64,000 nucleotides of DNA from Rhizobiales bacterium GAS188 (GTDB lineage: Bacteria; Pseudomonadota; Alphaproteobacteria; Rhizobiales; Beijerinckiaceae), in contig FNSS01000001.1 in NCBI GenBank assembly GCA_900104855.1, positions 3,658,001-3,722,000 of the forward strand. The letters are read 5' to 3'. Position 1 is the first letter of the stretch, and each line of letters starts with the position of its first letter. Of the stretch, positions 17,906 through 26,133 are shown piece after piece. A model generated the notes under the pieces. The model was not told where the DNA came from and made no database searches. It worked only from the letters and a program-made list of their open reading frames with translations. The position numbers and the translations under genes were made by a program.

Positions 17906-19192
17906 ATGGGTTTGGCTAACGGGGCTGCCTCGGTCGGACAGTTCGGTAATGCGTCGCGTGGCGACAGGCGCGCCTTGTTCTATAGTCATGACACTTTCGG
18001 CCTCGGCCATCTGCGGCGCACGCGCGCCATCGCCAACGCCCTCGTCGGGGCCCATCCGGGCCTTTCGGTGATCATCATCTCGGGCTCGCCGGTGATCGGC
18101 AGCTTCGAATATGGGAATGGCGTCGACTATGTGCGAGTGCCAGGCGTCGTGAAGCAGCCGAACGGCGATTATTCGACCATGAATCTCAAGGTCGAGCTCG
18201 ACGAGGCGGTGCGGCTGCGCGAGGGCATCATCCGCGAAACCGCCTCGACCTTCCAGCCGGATCTGCTGATCGTCGACAAGGAGCCGGCCGGCTTCCGCGG
18301 CGAGCTCCTGCCGACGCTCGACATGCTCAAGCAGCGCGGGGCCCGCATCGTGCTCGGCGTGCGCGACGTGATGGACGATCCGGTGCTGTTGCGGCCGGAA
18401 TGGGAGCGCAAGGGCGCCGCCGAGGCGTTGCTGCGCTATTATGACGACATCGTGGTCTACGGGCTCAAGAGTATTCACGAACCTCTGGCGAGCCTCGGCC
18501 TGCCCGCCTCGGTGCAAGATCGCATCCGCTACACCGGCTATCTGCGGCGCGTCCTGCCGCAGGAGCCGCATTTCGCCGAATATCCGTCGATTACGCGCGG
18601 CCAGTTCGTTCTGGTCACCACGGGCGGGGGCGGCGACGGCGGCCATCTCATCGATTGGGTTCTCTCTGCCTATGAGAGCGACGCGCCGCCTGCGGTACCG
18701 GCGCTCATCTGCTTCGGGCCGTTCATCTCGCGCGAGCAGCGGCGCAACTTCCTGGAGCGGATCGCCCGGCTCGAGCATGTCGACGCCATCGCCTTCGATG
18801 CCAAGATCGAGCGTCTGATGGACCGCGCCAGCGCCATCGTGGCGATGGGCGGCTACAACACCTTCTGCGAGATCCTCTCCCTCGACAAACCGGCTCTGAT
18901 CGTGCCGCGCGCCCGCCCGCGCCTCGAGCAGACCATCCGGGCACGCCGCGCGGCCGAGCTTGGTCTCGTCAAGGTGCTGGAAGACCCCGAGGAGATCGGA
19001 AAGGGGCGCCGCGAACCCGCCGTGATGACCAAGGCGATCGGCGATCTGTTGCGCAGCCCGCGCCCGTCGGAAGCCTATGTGGCGGGGTTGCTCGACGGGC
19101 TCGACACCATCGTCGAAGCGAGCGGCGACTGGCTCACGCGCCGCCCGATCACGACCCTGCCGCGCCCGCGCTATGGGGAAGCGGTCGCCTGA
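17906..19192 (+). CDS. MurG-like (GT28-type) glycosyltransferase
   Basis: A protein of about 428 residues with a GT-B architecture. The N-terminal domain starts RALFYSHDTFGLGHLRRTRA, and the C-terminal domain contains FVLVTTGGGGDGGHLIDWVL and IVAMGGYNTFCEILSLDKPALIVPR, the donor-binding pattern of the Glyco_tran_28_C family. The nucleotide sugar and acceptor are unknown. The ATG at 17906 is chosen because the frame upstream overlaps the divergent ABC-like gene and has no family similarity; GGGA lies 7 nt before it. It is followed by a second glycosyltransferase after a very short gap, so the two form a probable polysaccharide or glycolipid operon. Confidence 0.85.
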   Translation: MGLANGAASVGQFGNASRGDRRALFYSHDTFGLGHLRRTRAIANALVGAHPGLSVIIISGSPVIGSFEYGNGVDYVRVPGVVKQPNGDYSTMNLKVELDEAVRLREGIIRETASTFQPDLLIVDKEPAGFRGELLPTLDMLKQRGARIVLGVRDVMDDPVLLRPEWERKGAAEALLRYYDDIVVYGLKSIHEPLASLGLPASVQDRIRYTGYLRRVLPQEPHFAEYPSITRGQFVLVTTGGGGDGGHLIDWVLSAYESDAPPAVPALICFGPFISREQRRNFLERIARLEHVDAIAFDAKIERLMDRASAIVAMGGYNTFCEILSLDKPALIVPRARPRLEQTIRARRAAELGLVKVLEDPEEIGKGRREPAVMTKAIGDLLRSPRPSEAYVAGLLDGLDTIVEASGDWLTRRPITTLPRPRYGEAVA

Positions 19193-19230
19193 CGAACTCC
19201 TTGCAGCCTAGCCCTCCTTCGGCGCCGCAA

Positions 19231-20565
19231 ATGAGCCCTGACCCTGCCGCCTTGCGCGTCGCGGTGATCGTCAAGGGCTATCCGCGCCTGTCGGAGACCT
19301 TCATCACCCAGGAATTGCTGGCCCTCGAACGCCGCGGCCTGACGATCGATATCTGGTCGTTGCGTCATCCGACCGACGCGGCGACGCATATGCTCAACCG
19401 CGCCGTGCAGGCAAAACCCCATTATTTGCCCGAATATCTCTATCAGGCGCCGCTGCGCGTGCTGCGTGGCTTTCTGCATGCGATGAAGCTGCCGGGCTTC
19501 GGGCGGATGCTGCGCGTCTTCTGGCGCGATCTGCGGCGCGATTTCACCTACAATCGCGGACGTCGTTTCGGCCAGGCTTGCGTGCTGGCGCGCGAGCTCG
19601 ATCCGCGCATCCGCCACTTGCATGTGCATTACCTGCACACACCGGGCTCGGTGGTGCGCTACGCGGCGCTCTTGAGCGGACGCAGCTTCTCCTTCTCGGC
19701 GCACGCCAAGGACATCTGGACGACACCCGAATGGGAACGCCGCGAAAAAATCGCCGAGGCGCAATGGGGCGTGACCTGCACCCGCCAGGGGCTCGACGAG
19801 CTCCTGCGCGTCGCAGCGCCCCCCGATCGCGAGCGCCTGACGCTCGTCTATCACGGCGTCGATCCGCAGCGCATGCCGCAAGCCCCGCTGGCAGCGCCGG
19901 CCTGCACGGCCCGCAACGGCTCCGATGCCGAAGATCCCGTCAGGCTCCTGTCGATCGGGCGGCTCGTGGCCAAGAAGGGCTTCGACACGCTGCTCGAGGC
20001 GGCGGCGCGCCTGCCGCCGACCTTGCATTGGCGCTTGACAATCATCGGCTCGGGCGAGCTCAAAGGGCAATTGGCGCGCCGCGCCGCCGCCCTCGGTGTC
20101 GCCGAGCGGGTGAGCTTTGCGGGCGGGCGTGCCCAGGATCAGGTCATCGAGGCTTTGCGCGAGGCCGATCTCTTCGTGCTGGCTTGCCGGGAAGGCGAGA
20201 ACGGGGATCGCGACGGCCTGCCCAATGTCATCCTCGAGGCGGCCTCGCAGGCCCTGGCGATCCTGTCGACGCATTACGCCGCGGTGCCGGAATTCGTCGA
20301 GGACGGGCGCGAGGGCGTGCTGGTCAAGCCGGACGATCCGCAGGCGCTCGGAGCCGCCATGGCGCAGCTGATCGGCGATCCGGAGCGGCGCGCGGAACTC
20401 GGCGCCGCGGCACGCCGGAAATTCGATCAGTCCTTCTCCTTTGCGGCCGGCATCACGGCGATCGAGGAGCGGCTCAGAGGCTCGATCGCGGCGGCCGATC
20501 TGGGCGCCTCTCCTTCTCCCGCTCTTGGGCGGGAGAAGGTGCCGAGGCGAAGCCGAGGCGGATGA
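19231..20565 (+). CDS. GT4-type glycosyltransferase
   Basis: A GT-B glycosyltransferase of about 444 residues. The N-terminal acceptor domain begins VAVIVKGYPRLSETFITQEL. The C-terminal Glycos_transf_1 domain has VRLLSIGRLVAKKGFDTLLE and the donor-site segment REGENGDRDGLPNVILEAA with the usual Glu residues (E...GLPNVILEA). An upstream TTG at 19201, 9 nt after the preceding stop, is an alternative start. The last 18 or so codons (from SPSPALGREKVPRRS) are read from a palindromic repeat, so the native C terminus is probably shorter in relatives. Family members build exopolysaccharide or LPS. Confidence 0.88.
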   Translation: MSPDPAALRVAVIVKGYPRLSETFITQELLALERRGLTIDIWSLRHPTDAATHMLNRAVQAKPHYLPEYLYQAPLRVLRGFLHAMKLPGFGRMLRVFWRDLRRDFTYNRGRRFGQACVLARELDPRIRHLHVHYLHTPGSVVRYAALLSGRSFSFSAHAKDIWTTPEWERREKIAEAQWGVTCTRQGLDELLRVAAPPDRERLTLVYHGVDPQRMPQAPLAAPACTARNGSDAEDPVRLLSIGRLVAKKGFDTLLEAAARLPPTLHWRLTIIGSGELKGQLARRAAALGVAERVSFAGGRAQDQVIEALREADLFVLACREGENGDRDGLPNVILEAASQALAILSTHYAAVPEFVEDGREGVLVKPDDPQALGAAMAQLIGDPERRAELGAAARRKFDQSFSFAAGITAIEERLRGSIAAADLGASPSPALGREKVPRRSRGG

Positions 20566-20692
20566 GGGACGCAAGGTCTTTACTTCAAGATCTGGCGCTT
20601 CACCGGCGCCCCTCATCCGCCCTCACTGCGCAGAGTCTTTCTAGTCAAGACTTGCACCTTCTCCCGCCCAAGAGCGGGAGAAGGAGGCGCGT
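20508..20692 (+). repeat. Inverted pair of palindromic repeats (CTTCTCCCGC family)
   Basis: Left element 20508-20570: palindrome CTTCTCCCGC...GCGGGAGAAG, then GTGCCGAGGCGAAGCCGAGG and CGGATGAGGG. Right element about 20608-20690 is the same family in reverse orientation (CCCTCATCCGCCCTCACTGC, then the CTTCTCCCGCCC palindrome). The same paired layout recurs at 27695-27832 and 31659-31798. The left element overlaps the 3' end of the glycosyltransferase gene. Confidence 0.8.
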
Positions 20693-20721
20693 TGTCGCTC
20701 GCATCCCATTTGCCGCCGGCT

Positions 20722-21480
20722 TCACTCCGTGATCTCGAACTCGACCTTGCCGAGCCCCTCGATCTCGGCCGCCACCTTGCAGGCGCCCTCGATGAAGGGG
20801 CAGCCGCTCAGCGTGCCGGTGGTCACGACCTGGCCGGCCTTCAGCCCGCCGAGCAGGTCGCAGGGCTGGTTGGCATAGTCGAGGGCCGGCGCGAGCGGAT
20901 CGCCCTTCGCATGGCCGCCCACCGAGTCATGGATGATGCGGCCGTCGACGGAGAGGCTGCAGCGCAGATGCGACAGATCGAGCCCCCGGAAATCCGTCAC
21001 ATCCGGACCGCTCACATAGCCGCCATTGCTGATGTTGTCGGCGAGCAGAGTGAGGAAGGGCGGCTTCGGCGGGTCGGGGAAGCGCGCCTCGACGATCTCG
21101 ACGCCGATGAGCAGCGCCGCCGCGGCATCGAGGATCTCGGAGCGGCCATAGGGACGGCCCGGGCGAGGCGGCAGGTCCTTGCCGAGCCGCAGCGCGATCT
21201 CGACCTCGATGCCGCTCTTATGGCTCGGCCCGACGCGCACCCTGGCGCCGCCGCGATGCATGAGGCTCGCATAGAGCGGTCCGGCGACCGGGATGCCCTC
21301 CGGCGTATAGCCTACTTTCCAGCCTGCCACGGAGGCGCCGACCGCCTGTGCCACCTCTCTCTGCACCGCCATGGCCTCGGCCACATCGGCCGGCACCAGG
21401 GCGGCTGAGAAGGCTGCGAGCTTGCCCTGCCGGCGCGCATCGATCAGGGCGCGCGCCAGCCCGGTCGGATCGGCATTCAT
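20722..21480 (-). CDS. 2-keto-4-pentenoate hydratase-like protein (FAH/MhpD family)
   Basis: A 252-residue enzyme of the fumarylacetoacetate-hydrolase fold, closest in layout to 2-hydroxypenta-2,4-dienoate hydratases and 4-oxalocrotonate decarboxylases. Visible blocks are VAGWKVGYTPEGIPVAGPLY, the metal-binding Glu pair in GIEVEIALRLG, and ALLIGVEIVEARFPD and ADNISNGGYVSGP. Its usual role is late aromatic meta-cleavage, but no other pathway gene is adjacent. An MFS exporter gene ends 35 nt upstream on the same strand, so co-transcription is possible. Confidence 0.85.
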   Translation of the reverse strand: MNADPTGLARALIDARRQGKLAAFSAALVPADVAEAMAVQREVAQAVGASVAGWKVGYTPEGIPVAGPLYASLMHRGGARVRVGPSHKSGIEVEIALRLGKDLPPRPGRPYGRSEILDAAAALLIGVEIVEARFPDPPKPPFLTLLADNISNGGYVSGPDVTDFRGLDLSHLRCSLSVDGRIIHDSVGGHAKGDPLAPALDYANQPCDLLGGLKAGQVVTTGTLSGCPFIEGACKVAAEIEGLGKVEFEITE

Positions 21481-21515
21481 GGATCGGCCTTTCTTCTTTC
21501 GAGACGTGAAGGGCG

Positions 21516-22931
21516 TCAGGAGACGAGGCGCCGGTTGGCGGGCGCCGACACATAGCCCGACACCTCGCTGCCCGCATCGCGGGCGAGGCGGAAATTCATC
21601 AGCACGGATGACGCAGTCAGCAGCGCCACCAGCACGAAGGCGATCTTGAAATCATCGACATGGATGAGGTGGTCGCCGCGCGCCGTCTGCATGCCTTGCA
21701 GCACCAGCGCCGAGAAGGCGATGCCGACCGATCCGGATAATTGCTGCGACACGCTCGAGAAGCTCGAGGCCCGGCTCATCGCAGCGTGCGGCACATCCGC
21801 ATAGGCAACCGCGTTGAGGCTGGTGAATTGCAGCGAGCGGAAGAAGCCGCCGATCAGCAGCACCGCGAAGATCACGAGATGCGGCGTGGTGGGGGTGAAC
21901 AGCGCCGAGGCCGCGAGGAAGACGGCGCTGATGATGGCATTGGTCACCAGCACCTGCCGGAAGCCGAGCCGCCGCAGGATGGGCGCGGCGGTGAATTTCA
22001 TGCACAGCGCGCCGGCCGCCGAAGCGAAGGTGAGCGAGCCGGACTCGAAGGGCGTCAGGCCGAAGCCCACTTGCAGCATCAGCGGCAACAGGAAGGGGAT
22101 CGCCCCAACCCCGGCACGGAAGAAGAAGCCGCCGACCACGCTCGTCCGATAGGTGCGCAGCGACAACAGCTTCAGATCGAGGATCGGTGCTTCGATGCGT
22201 CCCGCATGCAGGACATAGAGAACCATCAGCACCGCGCCGGCGACGATCAACCCGGCATCCGGCAAGCTCGGCATCACCTGGCCGCCCGCGGCCGTGAGCC
22301 CGAACACCAGGGTCGAGAGGCCGAGCCCCGAGAGCACGAAGCCGATCACATCGAGGGGTGGCCGGTCATCCTCCCGCAATTCCGGGACGAAGCGCGTGGC
22401 GAGCAGCATGCCGACAATGCCGATCGGCACATTGATCCAGAAGATCCAGCGCCAGTGGAAATAGGTGGTGATGAAGCCGCCGAGCATCGGCCCGAAGACC
22501 GGACCAATCAAGGCCGGCATGGTCAGATAGGTGAGGGCGCGCACGAGATCGCTCTTGGGCACGGTCCGCAACAGGATCAGCCTGCCGACCGGAACCATCA
22601 TGGCGCCACCCGCACCCTGCAGGGCGCGCGCCGCCACGAAACCGTAAAGCGTGGTGGTGAAGCCGCAGGCGATGGAGCCGAGCGTGAAGACCGCGATCGC
22701 GGTGCGGAACACGGTGCGCGAGCCGAAGCGGTCGGCGCACCAGCCGCTGATCGGGATCAGCACGGCGAGCGTCAACAGATAGGAGGTGAAGGCGAGCTTC
22801 AGATTGATCGGGTTGACGTTCAGATCGACGGCGATCGCCGGCAGCGAGGTTGCGATCACCGTGCCGTCGATGTTCTCCATCAGGAGGGCGCTGGCGATGA
22901 CGAGCGGGAGAAGGAGCGGGCCTGAGGGCAT
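21516..22931 (-). CDS. MFS drug/solute exporter, DHA2 (EmrB/QacA) type
   Basis: A membrane protein of about 471 residues with about 14 predicted helices. The DHA2 signature regions are MENIDGTVIATSLPAIAVDL in the first helix, GWCADRFGSRTVF (loop 2-3 motif A) and LQGAGGAMMVPVGRLILL (motif C-like). It is a proton-driven exporter of hydrophobic compounds or drugs. The ATG at 22931 is used: the frame continues upstream for 50 codons, but these are read from the 112-bp tandem array and carry no family similarity. The promoter must therefore lie within or next to that array. Confidence 0.9.
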   Translation of the reverse strand: MPSGPLLLPLVIASALLMENIDGTVIATSLPAIAVDLNVNPINLKLAFTSYLLTLAVLIPISGWCADRFGSRTVFRTAIAVFTLGSIACGFTTTLYGFVAARALQGAGGAMMVPVGRLILLRTVPKSDLVRALTYLTMPALIGPVFGPMLGGFITTYFHWRWIFWINVPIGIVGMLLATRFVPELREDDRPPLDVIGFVLSGLGLSTLVFGLTAAGGQVMPSLPDAGLIVAGAVLMVLYVLHAGRIEAPILDLKLLSLRTYRTSVVGGFFFRAGVGAIPFLLPLMLQVGFGLTPFESGSLTFASAAGALCMKFTAAPILRRLGFRQVLVTNAIISAVFLAASALFTPTTPHLVIFAVLLIGGFFRSLQFTSLNAVAYADVPHAAMSRASSFSSVSQQLSGSVGIAFSALVLQGMQTARGDHLIHVDDFKIAFVLVALLTASSVLMNFRLARDAGSEVSGYVSAPANRRLVS

Positions 22932-22974
22932 GGCGCCCCTTGTGGCGCGCCGAGGGGCGCAATTCAAGAGCTGC

Positions 22975-23532
22975 GGCCCGGACCGCCACCATCCTGGTGG
23001 CTCTTTCTTCCTTCCCGGTGGTGCGGCAGCGGTGGCGTTTGCAGGGCCGGCAGGATGCCGGCGGTCCGAGGTCAGCGGCAACCAGCGGCCCGGACCGCCA
23101 CCATCCTGGTGGCTCTTTCTTCCTTCCCGGCGGTGCGGCAGCGGTGGCGTTTGCAGGGCCGGCAGGATGCCGGCGGTCCGAGGTCAGCGGCAACCAGCGG
23201 CCCGGACCGCCACCATCCTGGTGGCACTTTCTTCCTTCCCGGCGGTGCGGCAGCGGTGGCGTTTGAAGGGCCGGCAGGATGCCGGCGGTCCGAGGTCAGC
23301 GGCAACCAGCGGCCCGGACCGCCACCATCCTGGTGGCTCTTTCTTCCTTCCCGGCGGTGCGGCAGCGGTGGCGTTTGCAGGGCCGGCAGGATGCCGGCGG
23401 TCCGAGGTCAGCGGCAACCAGCGGCCCGGACCGCCACCATCCTGGTGGCACTTTCTTCCTTCCCGGCGGTGCGGCAGCGGTGGCGTTTGAAGGGCCGGCA
23501 GGATGCCGGCGGTCCGAGGTCAGCGGCAACCA
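22975..23532 (+). repeat. Five-copy 112-bp tandem repeat array
   Basis: The block GACCGCCACCATCCTGGTGG begins at 22981, 23093, 23205, 23317 and 23429, exactly 112 bp apart. The array runs from about 22975 to 23532, where it meets the carD terminator. Two unit types occur, A (GGCTCTTTC with TTTGCAGGG) and B (GGCACTTTC with TTTGAAGGG), in the order A-A-B-A-B. The first unit also has GGTGGTG for GGCGGTG. Each unit contains short palindromes (CCACCATCCTGGTGG, CCGGCAGGATGCCGG). No gene is supported inside it. Confidence 0.95.
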
Positions 23533-23563
23533 AAAGAAAAAGGCGGCCGCCGGGCCGCCTTTT
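23531..23563 (-). terminator. Rho-independent terminator of carD
   Basis: Stem GGCGGCC (23542-23548) pairs with GGCCGCC (23553-23559) around a GCCG loop. On the minus strand it is followed by TTTTTCTTTTGG. It lies 28 nt after the carD stop and directly abuts the tandem array. Confidence 0.9.
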
Positions 23564-23590
23564 GGATTTCGCGAGCAGACCGGTCGAGGC

Positions 23591-24160
23591 TTAGGCCGCC
23601 TCGTCTTGCGCTTCTTCCTCGACCTCGGTCGCCTTCGGCCCGCGCCGCGGCCCCTTCTGCAGGAAGGACTCCATCAGCTTGAGCGTCTCGTCATGGCTCG
23701 CCCGGTTGACCGCGGCGATCTCGCGCGCCAAGCGGTCGCTCGCCGCTTCGTAAAGCTGGCGCTCGCTATAGGACTGCTCCGGCTGCGCATCGCTGCGATA
23801 GAGGTCGCGCACCACTTCGGTGATCGAGACGAGGTCGCCGGAATTGATCTTCGCCTCATATTCCTGGGCGCGGCGCGACCACATCGTGCGCTTGACGCGC
23901 GGGCGGCCCTTGAGCATCTCGAGCGCCTTGTCGACGGCTCCACTCTCGGACAATTTGCGCATGCCCACGGTCGCCGCCTTGGCGGTCGGGACGCGCAACG
24001 TCATCTTTTCCTGGTCGAAGGTCACCACGAACAATTCGAGCTTGAAGCCTGCGATCTCTTGTTCCTCGATGCTCATGATCTGGCCGACGCCATGCGCCGG
24101 ATAGACCACATGCTCGCCGGTCTTGAAACCGTGCCTTTGAACCGCCTTTTTCGCAGACAT
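23591..24160 (-). CDS. carD: CarD family transcriptional regulator
   Basis: A 189-residue protein with the CarD/TRCF RNA-polymerase-interacting domain at the N terminus (FKTGEHVVYPAHGVGQIMSI, then LRVPTAKAATVGMRKL) and a helical DNA-binding C-terminal part (RDLYRSDAQPEQSYSERQLY). CarD binds the RNA polymerase beta subunit and stabilises open promoter complexes at rRNA and housekeeping promoters. The C terminus is acidic (ATEVEEEAQDEAA). Start at 24160 is chosen because GAGGAGG lies about 11 nt upstream; the frame is open further but without similarity. It ends in a clear terminator. Confidence 0.92.
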   Translation of the reverse strand: MSAKKAVQRHGFKTGEHVVYPAHGVGQIMSIEEQEIAGFKLELFVVTFDQEKMTLRVPTAKAATVGMRKLSESGAVDKALEMLKGRPRVKRTMWSRRAQEYEAKINSGDLVSITEVVRDLYRSDAQPEQSYSERQLYEAASDRLAREIAAVNRASHDETLKLMESFLQKGPRRGPKATEVEEEAQDEAA

Positions 24161-24806
24161 AACTGACTTTGCCTCCTCGTGTGACCGGGTGGGCCCGGAC
24201 CTGACGTGCAAGTAAGCGCCGCGACGGCGGCGCCGGACGCACGCATTTGGTCGGGGTCTCTTAAAGTTGCCGCATAGCGATCCTGACCGCGATCAGACCA
24301 AAAATGGCGCGAGAGGGATCCCGCGCCGTTGGCAATTCCTTTCGAACGATGTCGCTGTGTTGTCGCGGCAAGTCGGATCGTTACCTGGAAGTGAACATCT
24401 ACCACATTCCAGGCTAAATTGCAAAAACGCTCGGTAAAAGGCGAGTTATCGGCTCGCGAAGCCCTCTGGGAAGGGGTGCCGAGCGTGCTGCCGACCCCAT
24501 GGATACGCCCCATTTACTCAGGGGAAAGCTGCCGCAGGCTCCAGCATCCACCAAGCACCGGCCAAGTCGCGAGCAGCACTGCAAAAAGGGCACAGGCAGG
24601 TGCGTTTCGAGGACCGTGCAAAACGCATGGCCGCGATGCAGCAAGCTCTGCGCAAGCCCTGTCTGGAAAGGCTGCGGGGCTCGCGAGCCTGCGGCGCCAT
24701 GCGGCCCCGGATATCGAGTCTCGGGCTCCTGACTGCCGTCAGGCGCCAAGGCAGCCGCTAAATGCCTCGAAGGTCAGATCTTTTCGAGAATCAGGCGTTC
24801 GTCTGA
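24161..24806. other. Gap of about 650 bp without a recognisable gene
   Basis: The carD promoter and ribosome site occupy the left side. Beyond 24212 I find no credible protein: open frames on both strands lack ribosome sites and codon structure. A short hairpin CCTGGAAGTG..CATTCCAGG lies at 24388-24416. GGCTCGCGA occurs at 24452-24460 and again at 24677-24685. No rnpB, ssrA, 6S or SRP RNA hallmark was recognised. An unannotated small RNA remains possible. Confidence 0.4.
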
Positions 24807-24989
24807 TCAGGCGTTCTTGGCCTTGAGCACTTGGCGGCCGCGATACATGCCGGTCTTCAGGTCGATATGGTGCGGACGGCGCAATTCGCCCGAATCCTTG
24901 TCCTCGACATAGGTCGGACGCGCGAGCGCATCGGCAGAACGGCGCTGACCGCGCTTCATTGGCGAGGTTTTTCTTTTCGGAACAGCCAT
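24807..24989 (-). CDS. rpmF: 50S ribosomal protein L32
   Basis: A 60-residue basic protein starting [18 protein letters not shown], the invariant L32 N terminus, and ending [26 protein letters not shown] is the alphaproteobacterial form without zinc cysteines. TGGAG precedes the chosen ATG. It lies beside mtgA, as in many Hyphomicrobiales genomes. Confidence 0.97.
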   Translation of the reverse strand: MAVPKRKTSPMKRGQRRSADALARPTYVEDKDSGELRRPHHIDLKTGMYRGRQVLKAKNA

Positions 24990-25105
24990 GACGAACTCCA
25001 GTGTCGATCCGCCGGATCGCGCCGCGGCACGAAGCCGCGCGAACCCGGCAGTTTGAATTTCGGAACGCGGCCGATACACCAAATCCTGGCGGGATGAAAG
25101 GGGGA

Positions 25106-25251
25106 GAGTGGCGAGTAGCGAATGGCGAGCAGCGAGTAGCGAGTAGCGAGTAGCGAGTAGCTGCCTGGTCCGCTCGCTCTCTCTCCATTCGCTACTCGCT
25201 ACTCGCCATTCGCCCCCTTCCTATTCGCCACTCGCTATTCGCCACTCGCCC
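25106..25251 (+). repeat. Heptamer microsatellite with an inverted counterpart
   Basis: The left arm (25106-25161) is made of AGCGAGT-type heptamers, with four near-perfect units in 25131-25161. The right arm (about 25186-25250) repeats the complementary ATTCGCTACTCGCT wording. Together they could fold as a long imperfect hairpin between mtgA and rpmF. Such heptamer tracts occur between genes in several Hyphomicrobiales. Confidence 0.85.
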
Positions 25252-25253
25252 CC

Positions 25254-25967
25254 TCACTTCCTCCCCACGCAATCAAGCCAGTCGGCGTCGGGCGAGGTCT
25301 GGCGGGCGATGCTGGCGGCGCGCCGCAGATGCCCGCTTCTCGGATGGCGCGCATCGCGCAGCTTGGGGTTCGGCAAGGCGGCTGCGAGCAGCGCCGCCTC
25401 GCGCGGCGTGAGGTCCTTGGCGGCCTTGCCGAAGGCCATATGGGCTGCGGCCTCGGCCCCGAACACGCCGTCACCCCATTCGGCGATGTTGAGATAGACC
25501 TCGAGGATGCGTCGTTTCGACCAGATTCGGTCGAGCGCCAGCGCGATCGGGATTTCGAGCCCCTTGCGGATGAAGGAGCGCGAATTCCACAAGAACAGGT
25601 TCTTCACCGTCTGCATGGTGATGGTCGAGGCGCCGCGGCTCGGCCCACCCTCCTCGTCATCGTCGATGGCCGAGCGCATCTCGACCCAGTCGACACCGTG
25701 ATGCTTGCAAAAGCGCGCATCCTCGGAGGTCACGACCGCGGCGATCAGGTTGCGCGAAATGTCCTCGAGGCCGACCCAGCGGCGATCGACCGGGTGCCCC
25801 GTCGCCCAGCGCCCGAGCATCAGCATGGAAGGCGGATGCGTCTGCGAATAGATGACCGCCAGCACCAGGAACAGGGCGGCGAGCCCGAGAGGCACGAGAT
25901 AGGCAAGGCTGACCAGTCGACGCAGCAGCGTGACCCGGCGCCGAGGCGGTTTGGAGGAGGCCATCAT
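25254..25967 (-). CDS. mtgA: Monofunctional biosynthetic peptidoglycan transglycosylase
   Basis: A 237-residue inner-membrane enzyme polymerising lipid II into glycan strands. One N-terminal membrane helix (LVSLAYLVPLGLAALFLVLA, about residues 18-40) precedes the GT51 domain with the catalytic Glu in VVTSEDARFCKHHGVDW and the family blocks GASTITMQTVKNLFLW, RKGLEIPIALALDRIWSKRR and EVYLNIAEWGDGVFGAEAAA. No transpeptidase domain follows. It ends next to the heptamer repeat and is upstream of rpmF on the same strand. Confidence 0.96.
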   Translation of the reverse strand: MMASSKPPRRRVTLLRRLVSLAYLVPLGLAALFLVLAVIYSQTHPPSMLMLGRWATGHPVDRRWVGLEDISRNLIAAVVTSEDARFCKHHGVDWVEMRSAIDDDEEGGPSRGASTITMQTVKNLFLWNSRSFIRKGLEIPIALALDRIWSKRRILEVYLNIAEWGDGVFGAEAAAHMAFGKAAKDLTPREAALLAAALPNPKLRDARHPRSGHLRRAASIARQTSPDADWLDCVGRK

Positions 25968-26133
25968 CGCGGCGCGACTTTGACCGGCCGGCAGCCTCGC
26001 GGCAACTGCAAATGCGTCGCGACAGATACGTCATGGCTGCGGCGGTCGCGACCGCGATGCGCGTTCCTCTGGACGGGCGCGGCCAGCATGGGCAGGATCG
26101 TGAAAACCCCTCCCGCACAGGCGGCATGAGTGC

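Noticed and set aside
22932-23081. N-terminal extension of the MFS exporter into the tandem array
   Set aside because: The extra codons are translated repeat sequence; MFS similarity begins at the ATG at 22931.
22975-23532. CRISPR-like regular repeats
   Set aside because: The whole 112-bp unit repeats without variable spacers and there are no cas genes; it is a plain tandem array.
24414-24750. Small proteins in the carD-rpmF gap
   Set aside because: Open frames on both strands lack ribosome sites, codon bias and any motif.
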